Made by a program: the position numbers and the translations under genes. From Plazaster borealis (Eukaryota; Echinodermata; Asteroidea; Forcipulatida; Labidiasteridae), in assembly GCA_021014325.1 (NCBI GenBank), contig CM037472.1, positions 17,779,063 through 17,843,062 on the forward strand: DNA of 64,000 nt, written 5' to 3'. Under the pieces are notes generated by a model that was given only the letters and a program-made list of their open reading frames with translations, had not been told where the DNA came from and ran no database searches. Positions 24,701-37,700 of this stretch are shown here, piece after piece (positions within the stretch are counted from its first letter, which is position 1; the number at the start of each line of letters is the position of its first letter).

Positions 24701-27700
24701 ATGTTGGATGTCAGATGGTTGCTTTAAACTACCAGACCCTTGGTAAGTACTATTAGCAGAACCATTTAATTTCAAAGAGCCTTTGAGCTGACTTATGTTT
24801 CAGCTCATCAATCTGTGAAACTCAGTAGCGTAACCAGAGGGGAGGGGGCGGGCCAGAGGGGAGGAGGGGGACTGGAGCCCCCATATCAGAATATTGATAC
24901 ATTAAATAGCCCCCCCAAAAAACAAAAAAAACAAAAATAATAATAATAACTATAATAATAATAATAAAAATAATAAAAACAAATAAATAAATTAATTAAT
25001 AAATGTCTTTGCCCCCGCTTGCCCCCCAAATGAAAATGTCTAGTTACGCCACTGGTATGGATAAATGTGTCCTCTCTCGGAAGGGGGAATGCTATTGTTT
25101 AAGTGTCGTAGACATGAAAATGGTGAACAACAAAATCTTTATTTATACTACAGGTTTTTTAATGCATATTATTCCTGCTAGTTTGAAAAAACCCTTTTCG
25201 GGAAAAAAGTTGTAAACTACAGATGTATTAGTTAATTAATTTCCATCAGCAACCTGTGTCATTGCCACAGCTGCCATAAGAGAAGTAACTTTTGTAGAGA
25301 AGACTTTAGTTTATGTGCTTTAGTAATTAAGCAATAAAGACAAATAATAGTCTGCATGATTCTCTTGTTTTTCAGACCTTCCGATGCAGCTGAACATGGG
25401 GTATTTTGAGATTAACGGCCGCACTGGCTACATTCTCAAGCCAGAGTTCATGAGACGAAAAGATCGCCTCTTTGATCCGTTTGCCGAGTCTACAATGGAT
25501 GGTGTAGTGGCAGCCACGGTAGAAGTCAGAGTGAGTATTGATGGAGGATATAACAGGAAGAAAAGTTGGACTTTGGTGGCCTGGCTTCTCAGATGGCTTG
25601 ACTTCTCAGGAGTAGCTCTGTATTCTGACTGATATCAGGTGGCCTGGCTTCTAGGAGTAGCTCTGTATTCTGACTGATATCAGGTGGCCTGGCTTCTAGG
25701 AGTACCTCTATAGTCTGACTGATGTCAGGTGATCTGGCGTCTCAGTAGTAGCTCTTTATTCTGACTGATGTCAGGTGGTCTGGCTTCTCAGTACTAGCTC
25801 TTTATTCTGACTGATGTCAGGTGGCCTGGCTTCTAAGGAATAACTCTTTATTCTGACTGATGTCAGGTGGCCTGGTTTCTCAGGAGTAGCTCTGTATTCT
25901 GACCAATGTCAGGTGGCCTGGCTTTAGTTCTTGAATTTGGAGGATGCCTTCAGCTTTTTTTGCACTTTGAATTAATGTTAATTTCAGCTCTGAAAATGGT
26001 ACTATTTCATAGTCTAGCCATCCGGGTATTCTATTCCTTTCAAATAAATGTATCAAACAAGGCTAAAAATATATATATTCTGGTCTCATTTGACATGCTG
26101 AAATGAGAAACAACTGTTGTTGGGTTAGTGTGTTTGTAGAGTCTGGAAGTGATGCAAAGATTGATCAAGGTCTTCAGGAACGTTTAAGCCGCTTGATCGC
26201 CACATTGACATGCATGGAAGCCGCCAATTTGGACACAGCCAAATTGACTGTAAATAAAAGAAAAAGAACTGTTTCCTACTTCACAACTTTTTTCTACATT
26301 ATTTCTACTTGTCGGGTAATGAATCAGAAATGATGCCTTACACCTTCTCTTGTATCCTTCCCCTGTCAGATCATAAGTGGTCAATTCCTGAGTGATCGAA
26401 GGGTCAACACATATGTAGAAGTGGACATGTTTGGCCTCCCTGCTGACACAGTGCGTAGGCGCTACAAGACCAAGTCATCCACTTCAAACTCCATCAATCC
26501 TGTCTTCGATGGTGATCCCTTTGTCTTCAGAAAGGTACATGACAGTTTTCACTTTATCAGTTGTACATGAATTCATTGTGGAGGGCAAAGGTTCTTTTCG
26601 TCCTGTGCCCGGAAGAAGGGTGTAAGGCTCTATGCCCTCCATCCAGGCACACAAAGTACTTTTTCCAGTAACAGAAGGTTGTAAGCAATAAATGGCTCCT
26701 GACCAAAAAGTATGACATTTTTGTTCCCAGAATTTCCCCAACAGATTCGTTTTCCATTCTCATGCAGAATTAAACCTTCCCCTCAAATGACCTGTGAATG
26801 GCAGAGAACCGGTCAAACTTTCAGACTCATTTTTCAACAAAAAAAATTGCACATAAAGTGCTTACGCCCTTTCTCAGGTTACTTTTTGTTACGTCATTCT
26901 TCTGGGCACAATATATCAGCTGAAGAGGGCCAGCTAATTGGTCTGATCTGTTTTTATTATTTAAGCAAATTGCTGTCAATTGTGTTTTAAAAACCATTTC
27001 AAAGAATTCCAGGATGTAAAGATTTGAGGAGCAGATTATGATTGGTGTGCCACAGTTTGTATTTTTTCAGGTTCTCTGATTCTCGTGGAAAAAATAACTG
27101 GTGTGATTTAACATTACAAAAATAATAATGTTTTCATGGAAAATTTATAAGTTATGCTTTCTGTAAAAGAATTTGTATTGAGTTTAAACATTAAGAGAGT
27201 TTCCATTTTTTTCCATGTAGGTTATTATGCCTGAACTGGCCATGCTTCGCATTGCAGTGTTTGAAGACAATGGAAAGATGGTTGGACACAGAATTCTTCC
27301 AGTGGAATCGCTCAGACCAGGTCAGATATTAAAGGAAATAAAGGAACATGTGGAATTGTGAACACAAATTTAGATTTTTGTTCTATGATGCAACAGCATA
27401 TGCTCACTTTGTGTGAGGTTTCATCCATGACATTTTATATGATGTTGGCCCAATTTCATAGAGCTGCTTAAGCACAAAAAGTAGCTAAGCATAACAAAAT
27501 TACGCCTACCAGAATAAGGTTACCAGCCAAACTACTATGTCACAAGTACAATTTGTGACTGGTATCCTGCTCATTTGTGCTTAGCAGCTCTATGAAATTT
27601 TGGGCCCTGGGAGTAGATGAATGTTACCAGGAATTGCAAATTATTCTAAGGTCTACCCCCTTAAGCTCACAAAATGCTATTATTTGTTATCACACAAGCG

Positions 27701-28679
27701 TGAGTGGAATACGGGAATGAATAGCGTATCTGCGTCCCGTTGGCCTCATTAGATATGGGACGCAGACACACTATACTTTTCCATATTCCACAAGCATGCA
27801 TGTGATAACGAATTAATCTTCAAGCAAAATGACTTGCAGCTTAATGCAATATGCGGTGAAGAGAAACTGACTTATCAGACATAAAAGTATTTCTCCATAA
27901 CCGCCTTGACTGTTGATACTCCCCTCCAGGGTACCGCCACATCTTCCTGTGCAACGAGTCCAACCAGCCCCTGATGCTCCCCACACTCTTCCTCAACATC
28001 AAGGTGCGAGACTACGTTCCAGAAGGGTTGGTCAACTTCGCCGATGCTCTGGCCAACCCTATCGCCCATCAGAGCAAGGTGGAGAAGAGAGCCGCTCAGC
28101 TCAAGGCTCTGGAGGAGGAGGAGGTTAAGGTCAAAGATCAAGAGAATCCACAGGTATTGGATGCAAAGGTTACTTATCCTAGGGTTAAATATCTTAAAAT
28201 TGACTTGTAAGAAAAAAAAAGTACTCAAGAAATTTATCTGCTGCATGTAAGGACCATAGAAAAGCAGCATACATAATATTTGAGGTGTTAGCAAATTTAT
28301 TTGTCTGCAAAAATTAGTTAGGAACTAGTCAGTGCCTTCACACATAGCATGATATTTCAGCTGGTGTCTTTTTTGATTTATACTAAGCAGATTTTTTTAT
28401 ACTTAGCACCAGTGTTTGCTTATCAGCTGTATGAGGATGACCTGAGAGCTGTCCATCTTACCAGGATTTTCGAAGTGCAAACATGACTGGACATAAATAT
28501 ACCTGTATAGTCCCCTGAGTGTGTGCTCGATAGTGTTGCATTTGCACATCTAGCTTTTAATTTGCTTTTTGTGCTTGCTTTTTATTGTCCTATTTTTAAT
28601 ACATTTTGTCTTTTTCGGTTATTTTTGCTTTGTGCACTGATGCCACCGCTTTATGCGCTATAAAAGTACTTATTATTAA

Positions 28680-28724
<45 letters not shown>

Positions 28725-31700
28725 AAAATCTCAGCAAAATAGTCATGCTGTACTTCTAAAACAAATTCTTAAAATTTTTGATTCATAAGGACCAAGAGAA
28801 TGGGGAGGAGGAGGAGACTCCAGAGGTCGCAGTTGCAGAGCGTAAACCCTCAGATGCTCCCTCATCCATCCCAGCCGTTCCAAGCACAAACACCGGGGCC
28901 TACCGTAAGAACACCATAACTGAACAGAATGGTTTGAAAACCAATTCTAAACTGCAGAATAGCACGGCATTACTTACTCCTGCCTCCTCGCTGGGCGGTA
29001 AGTCACACTTTTGCTTTCTAGTTTGTTATATTTGAAAATTTCTTGTGGAATTTTAATTCAATTTTAACTCTGCCTTATCGTGTAATGGTTTTTTCATTAG
29101 TGAGTTGTATCATTTGATAAATGCCCTGATTTTTAATGTGAAAAAGAATTAGGACAACATGACGAACGACAACCAGTATTCTGCCTTATAGACGATGTGA
29201 CCTCTGTTTACATTCAAACCGCCCTCTGTTGACAAAAGTCATGTTTCCGCCGGGCAAGAAGACGCGTACTCATGGTAACATTGCGTGTCCTTTATAGCTG
29301 GCTGTCAGTACACAAAGGTTTTGCCCGGCGACATGCGCGCGCATCATGTTATGATTTTCGAATGACGTCAGAGGTCACATCGTCTATAGTATCAAGGGTT
29401 TCAGGTTTGAATGTGGACAGTAATGATATATCTCAGGAAATATTTATTGTTTGATCACTTGTTAGCTTTTAGTTCATGAATCATCATTAATTCACTTAAG
29501 AAGATTGTGCAATGTAAGGTCATGTCAAGAGAAAAACAAATGTCATGCGATTACAATATTCATTTATCATTCAGAAATATGTTCATGATCCAGTCATTAT
29601 TAATGAGGATTTTTTTTTTCATGAATATTTATTTGCCATTGAAAGGAATCAGGTATTGAGCCAAAGTTACATTTGTCATCTGATAACATCATCACTTGTC
29701 ATTCATGAGTACTTATGATGTCATTCATGAATATTCATGGATTTACATGACATTTACTCTGAGAGGTCAGCTCTGTAATTATAGTTTATGCATCAATGGA
29801 TCAAAAAAAGTTATAATGGTTGAAGTGTCACTTTCTTAGTGAGCTTCCTTAGTATGAGAGAGAGTTATTATGAAATACGCTGAATGGAAACTTTGAATCT
29901 TTTGGTCTTGTAAGTCTTTATATTTCACTTACCATAAGCAGAGTAACGAGCTGGGTCTCGGATTCAATTTACAAGGGATATGGTGTTTGTCTCTCCCATA
30001 CCTAAGCAGGCTCACTGAGAATAGATTCTCATATGGCAAGCAGACCTTGTCAAGTTTTCAACCAACATATAATGCACTTGGTCATTTGTTGTGTTTCATT
30101 CAATTGTTCTCCTCCTTAATTTTTTCCCCCGCCTCCTCTAAGCAGACGGAATGGCCATACCCAGATCCAGATCTCTGGGCACTGCCCAGTTTCAGATGGA
30201 ATCCATGAGCTCCCCTCTCAATCAGAACAGCCGCAGCATTAGTGCACCCAATTTGGGTCAATCAGGTACTGATGGGTGCATAAGCCGTCTCCTCCCACAC
30301 CCTTACCCTTCTTCTCTGGCACCCCTACCCTCACCCTCGATAAACGTGATGAGGACAGTCAACTGTTTGTCTCTTCTAATACCTTGATTTCACTTGATTG
30401 TTGTTACTTGGGTTTGGATCTGTAATGTTCAAGTCAGTGCATTAATAAAGCATGTTCACGTGTAGTGGCAGCTTGCATCTTAGTTTACATGCTACTTGCT
30501 TGTGCTCAAAACTCCTGGCTTGATGAAGTATTTTTTACCTAAATCTGTGCATTTTTCATTTCTTAAAAAAACCAAAACAACAAAAAGGCAATTTTGGTGG
30601 TAGCTTACTGGTTAACTTAATGATTAATTAGAATCTGTTTATGCAGTGTATCTAACACTAACATTCTGTAGGCTTTGCTTCTCTTTAATAAGTAAGAAAA
30701 ATGAGTACTAATTAAAGTATAAGGACAGGTGCTGTTTGTCCAAAGTGGAGTGAATGTCCCATGTTGATTAAGCCATGGGTTTTGAGCACACTGCATTTGC
30801 ATGAGTTGGGATTGGTATAGCATAGTAGATAACCAGCATGCTCTTCATCTGTGTTTAGAAAAGGTTTATACACATTCTGCACTTTCACTAAAAATGACCT
30901 CTGAAGATGCAATGATCCAGAATTATGAACTCCCTCCAAATTGTTCAAATTGTTGTAGTTTTTTAGAATTGCAGTTTGAAATGTTACTCTACCTGCTGCT
31001 GGAGACTATCCATTCTGCAATGTGTTTGACAACAGTCAAATCGTAGTGATTGTTGCGTGCAATCCTTAGTTATCACTATGTTACCATGGTATTGGTATGT
31101 CTCCAAATTGTATTTGTGTATGGCCTTTTTGCAGCTCTTCTGGAATGCTCAATTCTAGTCTGTCTTGGAAATTTGGCAAAAGCGGGAAAAAAATGATTTC
31201 AATTTCCATCATCATTGCTAGTCTGTGCATTGCTCATTTTCTTGCAGACAACAAATATGGTGCCTTTTTCCTGATGTATTTATTAACAAAACAATTGATA
31301 TCAATATATTGATTCCATTGTTCTCACTCTAATTGTCCTCAGAATTATTCTTTCTTTCGAAAGTCAGTCAACAAGACTTTTCTTTTTAACACAAAACATG
31401 TTTTTTCTTAAAAAGTTAACATTTTTCAACAAATACATTTTTGGAGTTAAATCGCTGTTAAATCGTAGTTTGTTTGCACTCAGACTTGAAATACCTCTGC
31501 TGGTGTGTTTACACCTTCCAGTTTTCATCTATCTGTTTTCATCCTCTGTTTTCAGCTAATGGTAGTCACTAAATCTTGTGCTTTCCTTTACAGATCTGGA
31601 TGGTCTTTATTTTCTCTTATCAATTCTCAAGCTTCTGTATTTTTGTTTTAGATTGTGTAAGGGTTAATGATGTCTGAAGTCTAACAGCTCTAGTGATTCA

Positions 31701-34700
31701 TTCTAACAAGCATAGTGCAGAAGTAGATTATGACTCACATCTCATGTACAGCAAATTGAATTTGAATTGTTATTCCTTGAAGTAGCTTTCAGTTTCTGAA
31801 GATTTGCCCAGTTATCATTAAGCAATGTGGTTGTTGCGGTACATCTTATTTCTTACCATCATTTTCATCCAATGGATGTGTGCTAATTAAACCATTCAAG
31901 AATTTTAGATGCGCTTTACATGTGCAGTCAACCGAATTTGAACATGAGAAAGTTGCATTGTGTTGCACGAAATTATGTTATGCGCTTGCGTTAATGTTCA
32001 AGTAAAATTTGGCATCTGAAACTCCCCATTGCAATGGGGAGTTTCTCAGATAATGCATTGTCTGAGAAAAGTAATTGTGTTATTGTTGTCTCATGTAGGA
32101 ATGAGTCTCTTATTGAACAAAATTTGAACTTACTTATTAGCATTCCTGTCTTTTTACAGTATCATTGATAACTATGTAGACTTACCAAGTGAATTTTTCT
32201 CTTTGTCACACTGTGGCTTTTATGCATGCTATTGACGTGGAGTGAAGTTTGCATGACTGTCTTGTATACAATGTGCAATCTGTATATCAATTACTGACTA
32301 ATCTTGTTTTTCTGTTATTGATAAAACTGCTGTCATTCTTGAATAGCTTCTTTCTTGTGTCTTCAAATACCATCTTTATAGCACAGCACAAGTCTATATT
32401 TATCTTGGAAATTCTCATTCCACAGATTCAAAATTTTAACATAATTATTATAGATCGAAAAGGTTCAAGTGCTATCAAACTGTGACTGGATTAAATTCTG
32501 AACTCATGAACTTTTCATATCTATGATGGTTGGTTTGTTCTTTTTTGACTAAGTGAGGACCATCATGTTTTGTGGTGCAACTGACCCTCAATTTTCACCT
32601 GATTTTGAACCATTGCAAAAAAACACAGAAACCATTCTAACCCATCTTAAACTAATCTTTTGACTTGTGGCATTTGGGTGCTTTGGTTTTTCGGCAATTG
32701 CAGTTTATAGTTAGCAGTCAAACTTGCACTTTGATGAAACTCTGATTTCTGCTCTGGGAAATGGACAAGACATTTTTGTTTAAACAATCATTTAAAGGAG
32801 ATGCAAACAATTTAACGAAAGCGCTTATGCACCAAAAACTGATTTCTTATAAAAAAGTGCTCTCCAGAAAGATGATGGTAACTAAGAGTAGGCCTATAGT
32901 CATAAACAATACTCTACAGTTGGTTTAATACTTCAACTTTTGGTGTAACCTTACAGAGGAGATACGAGCTGCTACTCTTGAGGACGTTAAACAACACAAG
33001 GTGGGTAGAAACACAGTGATTATATTCAATAATCTCCCAGCTAATTGTTTTGTAACAGTAGCATTCACTCATCACATGTCAAAGTTGGTTTTGGAAATAG
33101 GCCATTTGTGAGTTAGATTTGAACAATGTCTGGTACAATGACTAAGTTACAAGTTACTGCTTATATTTGAATTCCTCAGACTAAAGAGACAGTTGCTATG
33201 TCACGTGATTCGGGTGAGCTTTTGTGTAGTTTTGTAAGAGACAGCAAACACCCACACACAATTTTGAATGAATTTGCATGGCACAATTTGGTACCAGGGT
33301 TTGCTCATCTGGAGGTTGCTATACAAAAGCTTGCCCTCAACCATTTTGACACAGCAACTGTCTCCATTTAGTCTGAGGAATTCAAATTTAAAAGGTAACT
33401 TCTGACTTCCGACTTCAGTTTTCAGATTCACATTATTTTAGAAAGTGGGGGAGAGACAAGCGTCAAAATTCCAGATTTTTCTTTGGGAGTTAAGTTTTGC
33501 AATGAATTGATGCTCTTGCGTGTTTGTAATTGGAATCATCATCCTCATTTAATGAAAATGTCAACAAACCTTTTCTGTTGGTTACACAATTTCTCGAAGA
33601 ACAGTTATCCAGAGAAAGCTGTAATATTACTTTTTCTTTTGGATTTGATTCCAATTCTTAGAAATACAAGAAAGTTGTTCAGCGGCTAAACAGTGAGTTT
33701 GAAAAATTGATCAAGAAGGAGGAGAAGAAACAGAGCAAACTGAAGAGATCCCATGAGAAGGAAATCAACAAACTTCGTAAATCCCACAATAAGGCCTATA
33801 AGTCACTCGCTAAGAAACAGACTAATCAGATCAAGAAAGCAGCCAAGAAAGGCCTGTAAGTAATAACATAATATTTGTCCGTTATTTCTAAATGTTTTTA
33901 AGAGATGAGTATTGAGATTGTTAAAGGAATGATTAGAGAATACTGGATGTCCAGAGATACTTTGAACAGGCATGATTTTCTTCCTATTTTAATCTGATTT
34001 CCAATTTAGTTGTTTTGCCCTCTGAAAATTTGTAAAATCGTTACCAAATAGCCCGAATAATTCTATAAAAACTGTTATCTTCAAGCAAACTTGAATCCTC
34101 GATTCTGGTTGGTCGATCCATGGCAACAGCAGTGTGATATTAAACCATATTGCACGGTCGATATCAGACCCTGCATATTATGCTTGAAGATAAATTTGTT
34201 ATCACATGTGCGCTCGTGCATTTGGAAAAATACGGCGCGTCTGTGTTCCATGAAATGGGACGCAGAAGTGCTACGTTTGTGCGATAACTAATAATGTAGG
34301 GTAGCCCTTGTACTCAATATATATGTTTGGTTTTTTTCAAGGGTCAAATATCATGCCCGTTTTAAGCACAATTAGACGTGGGCCCAATTTCAAGGATTTG
34401 CTTAAGCACAAAGAGTAGCTTACACAACCATGTTAAGGCTCCCAGCCAAAATACCTAGTCACATGTACTATTTGTGACTGGTATCCTGCTCATTTCTGCT
34501 AAGCAAGTTGTAAGCTCAATTTCTGCTCAAGCAGCCCTATGGGATTGGGACCTGATGATATGCAAGACATAAGGTATCTGCTCTGGTTATTATGATCGGT
34601 ATTTTCTCAATATATTGTGTGCTAAAGTATTGACTTGGCTGAGTGGAGTTGAAAAAGCTGGTGATGGCAACAGCTTTGTCAGAAAAAGTACTGCTTAAGA

Positions 34701-37700
34701 TGCTTCTATTTGAAGGGAATATGTACAATATGTACGCAACAAGGTGTTGATATGTGTTTGTAAAATATGTCTTGGGTGATAGGCCGTGTCTAAATTGATG
34801 GCTTTGGCAGTGGCTATGGCTGGTTCCCTTCTTTTTCTTTGAGTCCATCATCTACTCTTCAAATTGGACACATCTCACAGCCCTCTGGTTTGCTGCCATC
34901 AGGTCTTCAAGGCATCACTGCTCCTCAAGGGCTGGACATCGTTTTGATGAACCTGACATTATTTGTTGACTTTCTTGTTTCTACAGTAACCTAGAAGAAT
35001 TAAGACGGCAATATAATGAAGTCTTGGAGGATTTCACCCGAGATAAAGAAAATGAGGTATGATTAGGAATCCATCATCTTGCCTTCTCCTTCTCCAATAG
35101 CTTTCTAGCAACAAAAGAACAATAAGTAACATTCCTGTATCAACTCAATCCATGTAGCTTTAAATAATTTGTTTCATTCATTTCCCTTATATTTGCAATG
35201 TTTTACCCTCTTTCTGAAGAGACTGAACCAATTGATTCTACTAGGTATAAGACTATCATATATAATCATATTATACTTTGTTTGTTCATGTTTTTATCCC
35301 TTTATGTTTTCCTTCTAGATTGCCTCTTTTGTTGAATTGTATCACATTTTTAATGTTTTTACATTGTCTTTTTATATAATTTTTGTAAGGGCATTGCTCT
35401 TTCAATAATTTCAGCGGTTCCTATACTAGTGTTTGTTTTTGATTGTCTTTCGTAGTTGTCTTGTTCTTGTGTAAAGCCTGAATAAAAAAAAATAAACAAA
35501 TACAAACAATTGTTGATGGCCTCATATTTCAACCCTAGAAGAGTCTTTCTCAAAGGCCAAATCAACTCTGCGAAGGTCAAACGTGAGGCCATCAAACAGT
35601 TTTTGCATTTATACTACCGGTCATTTTGGTTGGTAAGCAGTTTGCAACAGCTGATTCTATTTTTGTTTTCAAGAGAATAAGTAGTGGTGTGAGAAAACCT
35701 GTAAACAAAAGTGCCTGCAATAAAATGAAAATACGTTCTTGACTCCCTACCAGTGTCTTATCAGTATCTTACCTTTTGACCCTCTTCAAGATCCTAAAGA
35801 AGGAAGCAGCCCAAGAGAATGCATTGATTGAGCTCTACAGGAAACATTACACCAATGAGAAAGACTTGAAGAAAGAGCACGCTGAGATTCTGTATGAACT
35901 GCAGATGGAGTTAATGGTCGCTGTTCACGAGAAGCAGCTGACCAAGCTGGATGGGCAACACAAGAAGTAGGTTGAATCCATTAGAGACCAAGCCCTTTCA
36001 TACAACCACCACATGCATCCAAACATGTCAGAGTGTAGAATATTTTGCTAATAAAAATTATAAAATTATAATCAAATGTAAGAATAACAATGTGTATTAG
36101 TCCTCGGCCCAGTTTTATAGAGCTGCTTATACAGGCAATTGTGCATAGCAAAAATCAGCAGGATACCAGTCAGAAATGGTGCATGTGACATGGTATTTTG
36201 GCTGGTAACTTAATTCTGGTAAGCATAATTTTGTTGTGCTTAGCTACTTTTTGTGCTTAACCAGCTCTTTGAAATTGGGCCCTGGTCATCAAGCCGTAAG
36301 CATTCCTGAAACCATCCCAACTCCTTAGAAGTATGCAGCACCGGCAACGGAATGTGCGCACAGGTTTCTGTTACATCAACAATCTCTCCCCTAAAAAACT
36401 ACCCATTTACTCTTGGGAGATGCAAAGCATATAGAAAATTGTCTTGCTCAAGAACTGAAGTGTAATGATGACAGGGATTCAAACCCAAACTCCTGTGACT
36501 TTGGTTACCAGCCAAAATACCATGTCACATGTACAATTTGTGACTTGTATCCTGCTCATTTCTGCTAAGCAGAAAATTGTTCAGCAATATTTTCTGCTTA
36601 AGCAGCTCTATGAAATTGGGCCCAGAGCTTGAGTTCATGTTAATGAGTTTATGAAAAAAAGAAGGGGGAAAACGTCACCAACACTTCGATCAAAGTGCAG
36701 TTTTTCATTTTGTAGTAATGGCTGTACACCCTTGGAGGATCAAGAAGACGATACCCAGGCCGGCTTAACATGAGTTGAGATTTGTGATTTTCTATTTTTG
36801 TTTTCTTTCATTTATTGTTTCCAGGGAAGTTGTTGAATTAAGGAAGAGGCTTGATGAGAGGAATGTAGAGGACTTGAAGCAGATGAGTAAAAGACGAGGA
36901 GATAAACAGGAGCTGCACAGGTTAGTACATCGAGTTTGGAGCAATCTTTCCAAAAGCTTTGTCCTTACTTTTGAAACTTTACTAAATTGTTGTCCATTTC
37001 CAATCCATCAAGTATTTTATGTCCACCATGTGCATTTTAAAGGAGTTTTGTTTGTGTTATATATCCATGTCACTTTCCTTTGTAACCAGATTACCAATTA
37101 ATATGCATTTAATGATCTATTATTTTTCCATTAGGAATTGTTATTTAGTTATTTGGAATAATTTATTTATCTCTTGCAGGTTCTCTTTGTTTAACTATGA
37201 TAAATAACCATCGTCAAAACTCCCTTTTTTGTGCTGCTTGACTTTGTTTTATGTTTTGTTTTTATTACTTGTTTACCCGGTTTAAATGTTGTTGCTTAAT
37301 AATGTCATTGTTTGTATTACACTGTTTTGCAATGATGTATACTCCTTAACTTTTTCAGTGTTTTCAATATTGGTTTAATGACTTGCTGTTATTTAAGTTG
37401 ATTTGTATGTTAAATTATATTGTACCCTTTTCTTAAACTTTTAGTAGGGCCTCCTAATGAAAGCACTTTCTTAACTGAAGAGGCTGCCCTGTTTAAATAA
37501 AACAGCAAGTAAATTAATTGCATTGTTCATGATTTATAATCCAAAAATAACATGATTAAATACAATCATGTTTAGTTACCATGTGGGACTTCGGGCGGCT
37601 TTTTTTATGGGGATTTCAGTCCCACCGTAGGTACCTGTGGAATTTTTTTCCCGAAAAGACTTTGACAGGTCAGAACACATATAGCGCTTGTACAGTAGTG

